Made by a program: the position numbers and the translations under genes. A stretch of DNA of 64,000 nt from positions 1 through 64,000 of the forward strand of contig CAYTBT010000010.1 of NCBI GenBank assembly GCA_964436125.1, read 5' to 3'. This stretch comes from CAYRFF01 sp964436125. GTDB lineage: Bacteria; Bacteroidota; Bacteroidia; Chitinophagales; Saprospiraceae. Numbering within the stretch: the stretch's first letter is position 1; the number at the start of each line of letters is the position of its first letter. Shown here piece after piece: positions 1 through 8,310 of the stretch. The notes beneath the pieces were generated by a model, which was not told the origin of the DNA, ran no database searches, and saw only the letters and a list, made by a program, of their open reading frames with translations.

Positions 1-84
1 ACATTTCCACTTTTCTTATAAATATTCTGACTATTTTTTAGTAGACCTTAATTAATTGTTAAATGTAATAATCCATAACAGTTC

Positions 85-1185
85 TTACCTCACCTTCCGC
101 CCTTTCCATCGATAATCTTTTATGAAAAGACTCCAGACACCGATGATAGGCACATAAATCAAGTGAAACAAGGAGGCAGGTATAAGATAAACTAGTTTAT
201 TCCAGGAATACTTAAAAAATTTTCTGTACGCGATGAATAAAATAAAATCCATGAAGACTTTCACTCCGATGAGTTTCAGTGCTAACCAAAATAATGGATC
301 GGGGAAAAAGAGTAAGGACATAAGGAGTAATCCATAGTAGGCTGCGATAAAGCCCGGTAAGAAAAACAAAGATGATTCCGTGTAGATATCACTTTTTGTA
401 GCCCAGCGGAGCCTTTGTTGCCAGAAATCTTTTACAGTATCTACGGCAGCGGTTGTTACGATAGCAGATTCTGTCTTCAGGAAGCCGACTTTATATCTGT
501 CGGCAATTAATTGTGCGAGCAGCACGTCATCGCCACTTGCCCTGTCCTTGTTGTCTGAGTAGCCACCGACCTCGGTATAAGCCTCTTTCTTGAAGCTGAA
601 ATTAGCACCATTGGCAAGGTGGAAGGTGTCGGTGGCATATCCCACCTGTGTCATGACCATCATTCCGGCGTTTTCGAGTACCTGCATATTTGCGAAAGCT
701 GATGTCCCCGTCAAAGTTACAGGCCCTGTAGTCAATGCGTAATCGTGAATGGAATAAGCAGTTGCAATGGCTTGCAACCAGTCGGGTGGCAGGATACAAT
801 CGGCATCCGTCGTTGCGATAATATCCATATTTGCGAAAGCTATACCGGTCTCTAATGCCGCTTTCTTCCCCTGACCATCACTGTAGATCAAGTATTGATT
901 CTCATCGGTATTAATGAGATCTGAGCCGCCATCCGTAGAATGATCATCAACAAAGATAATTTCATATTTATCACTCGGATAATTCAATTTCTCTAGCGAG
1001 AGAAGTAAAGATCTTAAATGATACAGCTCATTCCTGAAAGGGATCACGATACTTATCGACGGGAAATCGGATAGACCGGTGATTTCCATATCCGGAGCTT
1101 TTCTCCACTTTCTTGCACATGTCAAGATGATGATTACATAGGCAAGTGTGCATATTGACAATATAATCGCAATAATCTGAGTCAT
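85..1185 (-). CDS. Membrane glycosyltransferase, family 2 (GT-A fold)
   Basis: Probably transfers a sugar from an activated donor to a cell-envelope acceptor at the inner face of the cytoplasmic membrane; the substrate cannot be read from sequence. The 366-residue protein has an N-terminal membrane segment (about 3-22), then a GT2 domain with DDHSTDG at 80-86, the metal-binding DAD at 127-129, GDD at 218-220 and a QRLRW motif at 257-261, as in processive or polyprenyl-linked GT2 enzymes. Three or so hydrophobic segments follow (about 273-355), and the tail is basic. An exact TAnnTTTG box lies 4 nt before the ATG, which supports this start. It is monocistronic as far as seen. Two copies of the TTTGCGNAAGC word (689, 830) lie inside it. 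Family assignment is secure; specificity is unknown. Confidence 0.85.
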   Translation of the reverse strand: MTQIIAIILSICTLAYVIIILTCARKWRKAPDMEITGLSDFPSISIVIPFRNELYHLRSLLLSLEKLNYPSDKYEIIFVDDHSTDGGSDLINTDENQYLIYSDGQGKKAALETGIAFANMDIIATTDADCILPPDWLQAIATAYSIHDYALTTGPVTLTGTSAFANMQVLENAGMMVMTQVGYATDTFHLANGANFSFKKEAYTEVGGYSDNKDRASGDDVLLAQLIADRYKVGFLKTESAIVTTAAVDTVKDFWQQRLRWATKSDIYTESSLFFLPGFIAAYYGLLLMSLLFFPDPLFWLALKLIGVKVFMDFILFIAYRKFFKYSWNKLVYLIPASLFHLIYVPIIGVWSLFIKDYRWKGRKVR

Positions 1186-1189
1186 AGCT

Positions 1190-1197
1190 CAAAGATA
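1190..1197 (-). promoter_or_regulatory. Candidate -7 box (TATCTTTG) of the glycosyltransferase gene
   Basis: The minus strand reads TATCTTTG, an exact match to the Bacteroidota -7 consensus TAnnTTTG, ending 4 nt before the ATG. Transcription would begin at or next to the start codon, so the mRNA may be leaderless. No clear -33 TTG was found at the usual distance. Confidence 0.4.
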
Positions 1198-1326
1198 GGA
1201 AACGGAAGGTAATCCGGGTACATAGAAATCCGGAAACTGAGAAATCCGGAAATTCAGAAATTTTTAAATAATCTAAGGTTGCCGGAGCCCTTTTCCCTGC
1301 CCTGAACCCTAAAAAAATAGGGCTAA

Positions 1327-1770
1327 TCACACATAATCCTCAGAATCGTAAGAGTCTTTAAGTGCTTTCTTCTCGTGGATCTCACTATCTACTTCTTCAT
1401 AATCGACATATTCATCGAGTTCAGTTTGACGACCTCCGACTTCATTGATTGTTTTCTCGACCTGCCGACTTAATACGGCCTTAAAGCATAACCAGGCAGC
1501 GACGAGTGGGAAAAGAAAAATTGTCACTAGGCACATGAGGATTCCGTACAGAGTATTGGTAGTGAGTTTATTGATCAACCACTTGCCGTAATTAAGAACA
1601 ACTTTATAGTTTACAAGCAATGCGATTATCAGTAAAAGTGGAGAAAGCCAGGATAGGATTGCAAATATCCCCTTAGCGACATAGAATCCAACATAAACTA
1701 CCAGTCCTATTATAACTATGGGAACAAGTAAGCTTATAATACTTTGAAATATCGACCTCTGTCCGTTCAT
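1327..1770 (-). CDS. Hypothetical small membrane protein with acidic tail
   Basis: No function is recognised. The 147-residue protein has three hydrophobic stretches (about 10-32, 36-55 and 72-97), which suggests an inner-membrane protein. A hydrophilic C-terminal tail of about 45 residues follows, rich in Asp and Glu and probably cytoplasmic. Its stop lies 141 nt from the glycosyltransferase start, which carries its own promoter-like box, so an operon is doubtful. A small hairpin (CCCTA-A6-TAGGG) sits within the 20 nt downstream of the stop and could act as a weak terminator. Real coding is inferred from the coherent membrane pattern and the absence of a competing frame. Confidence 0.6.
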   Translation of the reverse strand: MNGQRSIFQSIISLLVPIVIIGLVVYVGFYVAKGIFAILSWLSPLLLIIALLVNYKVVLNYGKWLINKLTTNTLYGILMCLVTIFLFPLVAAWLCFKAVLSRQVEKTINEVGGRQTELDEYVDYEEVDSEIHEKKALKDSYDSEDYV

Positions 1771-1972
1771 AATTTATCTTTCTTACACTGTTTAAACCCA
1801 ATTTACGTCGTAGCGTTCAGAATTGATAAATTTTTCGATGAATATATGCTAGAGGCTGCTGAATGTCAATAATCTCGTGACAGGCAAGAGGTTATAATCG
1901 GTGGCTCGACCTTAATCACAATCACTTCTGATTAAGCTCCATATTAGTATGTGTTTGCACAGTAATATGTGT

Positions 1973-3733
1973 TTATGCAGTCTGCGCAGGTTGTATAAAT
2001 TGTTTTTGATAAAGATGCTGGTAATAGCCATCGGAGATCTCCAAGAGTTCATCGTGATTACCCCATTCCACTACTTTGCCTTTATCGAGGACAAGGATAT
2101 GGTCCGCATGTTTAATTGTACTGAGTCTATGGGCGATAATAATCGATGTTCTCTTTTCTATCAGTTTTTCAATCGCATATTGAATAACCGCTTCTGTTTC
2201 GGTATCAATAGAGCTGGTTGCTTCATCAAGAATAAGAATATCGGGATTAAAAACCAGTGCTCTGACAAATGAGATAAGTTGTCGTTGTCCCATCGATAGG
2301 TTATTTCCCCGTTCTGTTACCACAAAGTCATAAGCACCGGGCAATCGCTCGATAAATGGATGTGCACCTATAATCTTACTAGCTTTTATCACCTCTTCTT
2401 TACTGATACTGTCATCCTGAAGGATAATGTTTTCATATACTGTTCCTGTAAATAAAAATACATCCTGCAATACAATAGCAATCCTACGCCGTATTGAACT
2501 CAGCATATAATCGTTCAATGCTTTGTCATCTAGTAGGATTTTCCCTTTTTGGATTTCATAAAATCTATTCAACAGGTTGATTATTGTAGTTTTTCCGGAG
2601 CCTGTGCTCCCTACAATTGCCATTGTTTCACCTGGTTGAATTGTAAAGTTTACATCTTTCAGCACCCAATTCTCTGCCTTATAGGCAAATGACACATTTC
2701 TGAATTCTACTTTTCCTTGTATGCGATCCACTTCTCTGGTTCCCGTGTCCCTGATGACTGATTTATTGTCAATAACATTCAAGACGCGTTCTGCTGCGAC
2801 CAGGCCCATCTGTATTGTGTTAAATTTGTCCGCAAGCATACGCATAGGGCGATAGAGCATATTAATATAGATAGGGAATGCAATCAATACCCCGAGTGTT
2901 AAGCTCCCATCGAGGACGCTACTTGCTCCATACCACACGAGTAAACCGAGTGATATTGCCGACATAAGCTCTACGAATGGGAAGAATACGGCATAATATA
3001 GTATTGAGTCTAGATAAGCTTGTGTATATGCTCCATTAATTTCTTTAAATTTATCTTGCTCTTGCTCTTCGGCTCCGAAGATCTGTACTACGCGCATTCC
3101 GGTTATCCGCTCCTGCAAGAATGCATTCATCCTTGCTATTGCTGCCCGGACGTTCTGATAGGATACGCGTACAGCTTCCTTGAAGACATAGGTGCCATAG
3201 ATCAGAATCGGAAAACTTATCAGTACAATAAGCGTCAATTTCCAGCTTGTTGTGAACATCATAAATAATACAACCAGCAGACTTAATACTTGGGCTACTA
3301 TGGTAATAAGTCCTTCTGAAAAGACGCGATTTATGGATTCGATGTCATTGATTGTCCGCGTTGTAGATTGCCCTATAGGTGTTTCGTCATAGTATTTGAC
3401 CTTGAGTCTCAAAAGGTTTTTAAAGACATTAATCCGCAGGTCCTTTATAACTGATTGTCCGAGGTAACTGGTTAAATAAATAAAGCAATAGCGTAAAATT
3501 ACTTCTAAAAATAGGAGACCAAATAAGATTAAGGTGTAGGTCCATATACTTTGGAAATTGGCATTGGCAATGGGGCCATCAACCATCTTGTTTATCAGGT
3601 ATGGGCGCAATGCCCCCAATGGCGCGAGCACTATTGCCAGTACACAGCAGACAAGAAACAAGAGCCTGTATGGTAAGGCTTGTTTTATCAGTCTGACGAA
3701 TGTCTGAAAATCAAAGGTCTGTTGCTTCTGCAT
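1973..3733 (-). CDS. ABC exporter, fused permease and ATPase (MsbA/MdlB type)
   Basis: A half-transporter that should dimerise and export a lipid, peptide or drug-like compound across the inner membrane. The 586-residue protein has six predicted transmembrane helices in the first 300 or so residues, then a nucleotide-binding domain. The Walker A reads GSTGSGKTT, the signature LSMGQRQ, the Walker B ILILDEATSS, and the H-loop IAHRLST. Length and order are normal for the family. Upstream lies the REP-like array, so transcription must start between it and the gene; a CATATTTG near 3770 is one mismatch from the -7 consensus. No substrate-specific partner gene is adjacent. Confidence 0.9.
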   Translation of the reverse strand: MQKQQTFDFQTFVRLIKQALPYRLLFLVCCVLAIVLAPLGALRPYLINKMVDGPIANANFQSIWTYTLILFGLLFLEVILRYCFIYLTSYLGQSVIKDLRINVFKNLLRLKVKYYDETPIGQSTTRTINDIESINRVFSEGLITIVAQVLSLLVVLFMMFTTSWKLTLIVLISFPILIYGTYVFKEAVRVSYQNVRAAIARMNAFLQERITGMRVVQIFGAEEQEQDKFKEINGAYTQAYLDSILYYAVFFPFVELMSAISLGLLVWYGASSVLDGSLTLGVLIAFPIYINMLYRPMRMLADKFNTIQMGLVAAERVLNVIDNKSVIRDTGTREVDRIQGKVEFRNVSFAYKAENWVLKDVNFTIQPGETMAIVGSTGSGKTTIINLLNRFYEIQKGKILLDDKALNDYMLSSIRRRIAIVLQDVFLFTGTVYENIILQDDSISKEEVIKASKIIGAHPFIERLPGAYDFVVTERGNNLSMGQRQLISFVRALVFNPDILILDEATSSIDTETEAVIQYAIEKLIEKRTSIIIAHRLSTIKHADHILVLDKGKVVEWGNHDELLEISDGYYQHLYQKQFIQPAQTA

Positions 3734-3791
3734 ATTCTGTCAAAACACGATTCTATCGGATATTGTTCTTGCTCAAATATGCTAAAATTAT

Positions 3792-4098
3792 GTGGCGCTC
3801 CTACGGAGCTACCAAGGTGGCGCTCCTATCGGAGCTACTGAGGTGGCGCTCCTATCGGAGCTACTGAGGTGGCGCTCCTATGGAGCTACCAAGGTATCGC
3901 TCCTACGGAGCTACTGAGGTGGCGCTCCTACGGAGCTACCAAGGTGGCGCTCCTACGGAGCTACCAAGGTGGCGCTCCTATCGGAGCTACTGAGGTGGCG
4001 CTCCTATCGGAGCTACTAAGGTGGCGCTCCTATCGGAGCTACTGAGGTGACGCTCCTATCGGAGCTACCGAGGTATCGCTCCTATCGGAGCTGCCGAG
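3792..4098 (-). repeat. Array of 12 REP-like palindromic units (25-26 bp each)
   Basis: Twelve head-to-tail units fill exactly 307 bp: five of 25 bp and seven of 26 bp. Each holds the inverted repeat GCTCC-TAC-GGAGC or GCTCC-TATC-GGAGC. Two main subtypes are intermixed: one with loop TAC ending ACCAAG, one with loop TATC ending ACTGAG. Read on the minus strand each unit begins GTAG directly before the hairpin, like the GTAG tetranucleotide of enterobacterial REP elements. All units share one orientation, the same strand as the adjacent transposase gene. Two more units lie on the other side of that gene. Confidence 0.9.
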
Positions 4099-4124
4099 CG
4101 TAATAAATAGCTTGAGCAAGAAAT

Positions 4125-4586
4125 CTAGTCATTAAAATCGAAGATATATTTTTCATTATATTTTATTTCATATTCCTCAAGTAATTTCTGATATTCTTTT
4201 TTAAAAGCTTCTCTGTTATGATGGATTGGTTGATTAAGTATATATTTTATCACATTCTCTATTTGTGTTTTGGAATATGTAAAGGCTCCATATCCTAGTT
4301 GCCATGCGAATTTCTTTTGAAACCAACCTCTTGTATTTATCCATCTTGCTGAATTGGATTTCACTGCCCCTGCGATTTCTGAGACGGATATTGTAGGGTC
4401 TAGACCTATCAATACGTGACAATGATCCGGATTGCAATAAATTGCTAATGGTTTTGATTTTTTGTTTTTGATTACCCCGCAGATATATTTTTCAATTTGT
4501 TCTCGGTATTTTTCTGAAATTGCATTCCGTCTTCCTCTTACCGCAAAGATTAATTGGACGTGAATTTGTGTGTACGTATTTGCCAT
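4125..4586 (-). CDS. REP-associated tyrosine transposase (Y1/IS200-like, RAYT)
   Basis: A single-strand DNA transposase-like HUH enzyme. From the upstream Met (4616) the reading frame has 163 residues, but the family normally begins near MANTYTQ, so the ATG at 4586 (153 residues) is chosen. The HUH pair is HCH (65-67 in long numbering), followed by VLIGL. The candidate nucleophile is Tyr125 in the KYILNQ helix. No second transposon gene or classical insertion-sequence ends are seen. Instead REP-like palindromes with a GTAG foot flank it: 12 units downstream and 2 upstream. This is the standard arrangement of a domesticated RAYT that maintains or spreads REP elements. The activity is inferred from the family. 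Confidence 0.85.
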   Translation of the reverse strand: MANTYTQIHVQLIFAVRGRRNAISEKYREQIEKYICGVIKNKKSKPLAIYCNPDHCHVLIGLDPTISVSEIAGAVKSNSARWINTRGWFQKKFAWQLGYGAFTYSKTQIENVIKYILNQPIHHNREAFKKEYQKLLEEYEIKYNEKYIFDFND

Positions 4587-4653
4587 AATTTCATTATTTA
4601 ATAATGCGAAACTCATCTGAGCCTATAAAATTGATTAATTGTATGTCATTTAT

Positions 4654-4700
4654 GTATCGCTCCTACGGAGCTACCTAGGTGCCGCTCCTATCGGAGCTTA
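4654..4700 (-). repeat. Two further REP-like units beside the RAYT gene
   Basis: One 25-bp TAC-loop unit (4654-4678) is followed by a 22-bp truncated TATC-loop unit (4679-4700), in the same orientation as the big array. The second unit supplies the radC stop codon (TAA, 4698-4700), so the repeat has grown into or up to the end of radC. With the array at 3792-4098 it brackets the transposase. Confidence 0.85.
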
Positions 4701-5420
4701 TAGTAATCCCTCATCCTTAAAGCTATAATAGCCATCGTCTGTAAATATGATATGATCAACCACCACAATATCTAGGCTTTTGCCCGCAGTATGGATTTTC
4801 TTAGTAACCTTTATGTCCTGCTGGCTGGCTCGCAGTTGTCCTGAAGGGTGATTATGCAGTAGAATAATTGAGGAAGCAAGTTTCTGAATTGCCTCGCGGA
4901 AGATAATGCGCGCATCGACAACCGTGCCTGAAACTCCACCTTGACTGATCCGTTTTTTCCCTATAATTTTATTGGCGCGGTTTAAGATAATCACCCAAAA
5001 TTCTTCATAAGGCAAGTCTCTCATAAAGCGCGAGGCATATTCATATACATCTCTTGAAGTAACTATAGTCAATCTCTCCTCAGCTTCCGCAAATTGTCGT
5101 CTCCGTCCCAATTCAATAGCCGCGGTAATTGTTATGGCCTTGGCAAGGCCGATGCCCTTGTATTCTTGCAGATTCTCAATAGTCATTTTCCCTAGCATCC
5201 GCAGATTGTTATTGGCTCCTGCTAGGATCCTCCGCGCGAGCTGAACCGCATTTTCATCGCGATTCCCCGATCCGAGGAGAATGGCGAGCAACTCGCTATT
5301 GGAAAGATTCCGCGGGCCGAGGTTTACAAGTTTTTCACGTGGTCTCTCATCTTCTGCCCATGAAGTAATAGGCTGCAGATTGTTCTGTGTGTACGTCATA
5401 GTGTGTTTTCCTTCAATCAT
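4698..5420 (-). CDS. radC: RadC-family JAB/MPN metalloprotein
   Basis: RadC-like protein of unsettled biochemical role, historically tied to DNA repair and often found near mobile elements. The 240-residue protein has an N-terminal helix-hairpin-helix region (EYKGIGLAKA, about 87-96) and a C-terminal JAMM domain. The full metal motif is present: H189-N-H191, S199 and D202. The Met at residue 8 (ATG near 5399) is an equally good start, because the family begins shortly before the WAEDERPREKL-like segment. Its stop codon lies inside a REP-like unit, so its 3' UTR is made of REP palindromes. No operon partner is evident. Confidence 0.9.
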   Translation of the reverse strand: MIEGKHTMTYTQNNLQPITSWAEDERPREKLVNLGPRNLSNSELLAILLGSGNRDENAVQLARRILAGANNNLRMLGKMTIENLQEYKGIGLAKAITITAAIELGRRRQFAEAEERLTIVTSRDVYEYASRFMRDLPYEEFWVIILNRANKIIGKKRISQGGVSGTVVDARIIFREAIQKLASSIILLHNHPSGQLRASQQDIKVTKKIHTAGKSLDIVVVDHIIFTDDGYYSFKDEGLL

Positions 5421-5482
5421 TCACCTATGAGTGTATGCTTGCCGGGAAAACGTTCCTATTGAAAAGGCTTTTATTTCTTTTT

Positions 5483-6517
5483 CTACAATAATAATTCCCT
5501 TACCTTAAGCACATAAGGATCGGCAAATTGATTGGACATAAGAATCAGGATGTCTCCATTCTCCGGATTATAATAATCCCTTACCCTGAAACCTATATCA
5601 TCGCCTCCATGGCCATAATAAGTAATGCCATTAAAATTGAATTTCATCATGCCCAATCCATAATTATCCATAAAGTCAAGCATTTTGTCCAGGCTTTCTT
5701 GGTCAATCAAGGACTTTTTAATGAAAAGACATTGAAAGAAATTGTACAGATCATCGAGCGAGGATGATATGCAGCCTGCCGAAAAGGCATAATTCCTGTA
5801 ATACGGAAAGAAGGAATACGGTAAAAGATCTCTTCCATGGGACATCGGATGAGCAATATTTTCAATACTCTTGGAATAATACGGATAACTGTTTACCATA
5901 TTACAAGGCTTAAATATTCTGTTCCTCAAGAGTTCGGCATAGGGCAAATCATTGAGAACTTCCAGGATATAACCGAGCAAAATATAATTGGTATTACAGT
6001 ATCTATATTCTGTGCCCGGCTCTGAAATGGGCTCGGGAATTTTATTATAAAGCAAGGTATTATTGTATTCATGATAGGGATTATAAAATGCCTCATTGAC
6101 AATCGTATCAATGACAATCTCCCCCAGACCGCTTCTATGTCTCAACAATTGCTCAATAGTAATATCGAGATTCACATTTTTATTATATACCAATTCCTTT
6201 GGGAAAAAATGATATACACTGTCATCAAGAGAAATATTGCCTTTCTCTACCTCTTGTAGAATGAGAACAGCAGTGAACGTCTTGGTAAAGCTGCCGATAT
6301 TAAAGACTTTATCATTGGTCATTTTTATACTATCACCTGCTTTACCTATAGCATATTTCTCTATAGTATCACCGTGTTTATACAAGCCTACCATTCCATA
6401 ATTCTGTGAGATAAGCGTGTCTCTGTATTTATCCATTGCATTCATTAATGCATCCTGGGCACAGAGGTTATTTATTATGTAAAGTGTTAAAATGAATATC
6501 AGTCGCAATTTCATCAT
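5483..6517 (-). CDS. Exported serine hydrolase, beta-lactamase/D-Ala-D-Ala peptidase-like
   Basis: Class C beta-lactamase-fold protein of the family Pfam calls Beta-lactamase. Members act as peptidases, esterases or amidases and rarely confer drug resistance. The 344-residue protein has a signal peptide (cleavage near residue 20, CAQ). The three active-site motifs are S76-F-T-K79, Y173-C-N175 and H303-G-G305. Location should be periplasm or cell surface. The gene stands alone between radC and a 650-bp gap. The substrate is unknown, and the HGG third motif (instead of KTG) is typical of the esterase/peptidase branch. Confidence 0.85.
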   Translation of the reverse strand: MMKLRLIFILTLYIINNLCAQDALMNAMDKYRDTLISQNYGMVGLYKHGDTIEKYAIGKAGDSIKMTNDKVFNIGSFTKTFTAVLILQEVEKGNISLDDSVYHFFPKELVYNKNVNLDITIEQLLRHRSGLGEIVIDTIVNEAFYNPYHEYNNTLLYNKIPEPISEPGTEYRYCNTNYILLGYILEVLNDLPYAELLRNRIFKPCNMVNSYPYYSKSIENIAHPMSHGRDLLPYSFFPYYRNYAFSAGCISSSLDDLYNFFQCLFIKKSLIDQESLDKMLDFMDNYGLGMMKFNFNGITYYGHGGDDIGFRVRDYYNPENGDILILMSNQFADPYVLKVRELLL

Positions 6518-7164
6518 ACTGAGTTTTGAATTTTAGCAATATTAGATTTGATACACTACTATGACGAAGAAGGACTTCAAATGTTACAAGGGAATGGAAT
6601 AATCGTGCAGAAAGGCTGTACACTTGTTTTCACCATTGGGACACCCATATATTCTTTTACTACTTTTCCATTTACCCTGTGAAATAAAACCTTCGGTTTT
6701 GGCGGAGCCATTTCACGGGGTAAATGAAAAGTGGCGCAAAAATCTAGGGACTTCCAAGGGAATTTTTGCTTTGCAAAACCGCCGTCCATCTTATCGCTTC
6801 ATGCTTTTGTGCCTTGATGCTTAGAATAAATTTCCACTGGTTCTTTCCTCACATAAAGATTCTGCTAGCTATTCGCAGGAGCTCATAGTTCCTTCATCGG
6901 CGGACTGAAGACGGACTCCTGTCCGAGGATCTTCACTTACTACGATTCCGAGCCAAATTCTTGCGCGAGCCCTTGTCTTCTGTGGCTTTTGCACTTCCTT
7001 TTGCATTTCTATTGCATGGTTTGGGTACTAGAGAAATACAAGACATTAATGGTTTAGATTTCTCTTCCGGACACCAAGAATTGAAATTATTATTATCATA
7101 GACAATTGATTTATACCCAAATCGCCCAATAGAAATAATTAAACCACATGAATCAAATCGCAGC
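6518..7164. other. Long intergenic region without a credible gene
   Basis: About 650 bp between the serine hydrolase and the trans-sulfuration gene. The short open frames here (about 66-70 codons) overlap each other on opposite strands, show no domain or signal sequence and coincide with an inverted repeat, so they are not called. The only structure seen is the nested hairpin at 6662-6732. No tRNA or known riboswitch was recognised. Confidence 0.6.
6662..6732. repeat. Nested inverted repeat, possible cruciform or small mobile-element remnant
   Basis: The left arm (6662-6685) and right arm (6710-6732) are reverse complements apart from one mismatch and one extra base, about 22 paired positions. 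The loop itself holds a second perfect hairpin, AAAACC-TTC-GGTTTT (6686-6700). There is no T-run typical of an intrinsic terminator. It may be a miniature element end pair or a structured RNA. No second copy was noticed in the window. Confidence 0.55.
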
Positions 7165-8301
7165 TTAACCCAATGCCGCAGAGAGATCCCCTTTCAAGTC
7201 CTCGATATCTTCAATACCGACACTGAGTCGTATCAATGAATCTGTTACGCCTACAGCGAGTCGTTCCTCTCTCGGTATCGAAGCGTGCGTCATACTTGCC
7301 GGATGACCGATAAGTGATTCGACGCCACCAAGTGATTCCGCAAGGCAGAAGAAATGTGTATTTTCAAGAATCTTATTGGCACTTTCTTGTGTGTCATCGT
7401 GCAGATCGAATGAAATCATAGCGCCAAAATCGCGCATTTGCCGTAAGGCAATATCGTGATTGGGATGATCTTCAAGCCCGGGAAAATAAACATGATTTAC
7501 CTTGGGATGCGCTTTCAAGAGTGCCGCTATTTCTCGTGCATTTTCACAAGCGCGTTGAACGCGGACATGCAAGGTTTTAATACCGCGTAAAACGAGAAAA
7601 CAATCTTGTGGGCCGGGTACTGCTCCGATAGCATTCTGAATAAAGCGCAATTGTTCAAGGTCTTTTACATCTGCCGGAATAACGACACCGAGCACAACGT
7701 CGGAGTGGCCGCCGAGATACTTTGTTGCAGAATGCAAGACGAGGTCTGCACCGAGATTCAGTGGATTCTGCAGGTATGGTGAAGCAAATGTATTATCCAC
7801 GCAAGTTTTAATATTATTCTCGCGTCCTAGGGCACATAAGTTCTCAATATCGACGATTTTTAATGTCGGATTGGTCGGTGTTTCAATCCACAATAAAGCG
7901 GAATTTTCATTGATATATTTCTCGACATTTTCTACCGTCATATCAATAAAGTGTGCTTTGATCCCATATTGCTCATGCACCTGTCTGATTAATCGATAAG
8001 AGCCACCGTAAAGATCATTGGAAGCAATGATTTCATCGCCCGGGTTAAGAAATCGCAATACGGCATCCATTGCCGCAAGACCGGAACTGAAACAAGCTGC
8101 TCCTACTCCATTTTCCAGTGCGGTTATACTCTCTTGAAGTGCATCGCGCGTGGGATTGGCCGTTCTGGCATATTCATATCCTTTATGATTGCCGGGCGAA
8201 TCCTGCACATAGGTTGATGTCTGAAATATCGGAGTCATAATCGCTCCCGTAGATGGATCCGGTTTAACTCCGGCGTGTATTGTCTTGGTATTAAACTTCA
8301 T
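7165..8301 (-). CDS. Cys/Met-metabolism PLP enzyme (cystathionine gamma-synthase or gamma-lyase type)
   Basis: PLP-dependent trans-sulfuration enzyme making or cleaving cystathionine in the cytoplasm. The 378-residue protein matches the usual length. The PLP lysine is K194 in SATKYLGGHSD. The cofactor-phosphate loop is visible as SSGLAAMDA (72-80), with the YEYARTANPTR segment at 42-52. Sequence alone does not separate synthase (MetB) from beta- or gamma-lyase (MetC/Mgl). The start follows the transketolase C-subunit stop by 9 nt, so it is probably co-transcribed. That coupling is unusual and gives no direct hint of the reaction. Confidence 0.9.
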   Translation of the reverse strand: MKFNTKTIHAGVKPDPSTGAIMTPIFQTSTYVQDSPGNHKGYEYARTANPTRDALQESITALENGVGAACFSSGLAAMDAVLRFLNPGDEIIASNDLYGGSYRLIRQVHEQYGIKAHFIDMTVENVEKYINENSALLWIETPTNPTLKIVDIENLCALGRENNIKTCVDNTFASPYLQNPLNLGADLVLHSATKYLGGHSDVVLGVVIPADVKDLEQLRFIQNAIGAVPGPQDCFLVLRGIKTLHVRVQRACENAREIAALLKAHPKVNHVYFPGLEDHPNHDIALRQMRDFGAMISFDLHDDTQESANKILENTHFFCLAESLGGVESLIGHPASMTHASIPREERLAVGVTDSLIRLSVGIEDIEDLKGDLSAALG

Positions 8302-8310
8302 AATTTAATT

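Noticed and set aside
3792..4098. A CRISPR array, because of many regularly spaced near-identical repeats
   Set aside because: There are no unique spacers: the whole 25-26 bp unit repeats head to tail. No cas genes are near, and the adjacent gene is a Y1 transposase.
6577..6824. Two short overlapping open frames on opposite strands
   Set aside because: They coincide with the nested inverted repeat, which makes mirrored frames by itself. Composition is not protein-like.
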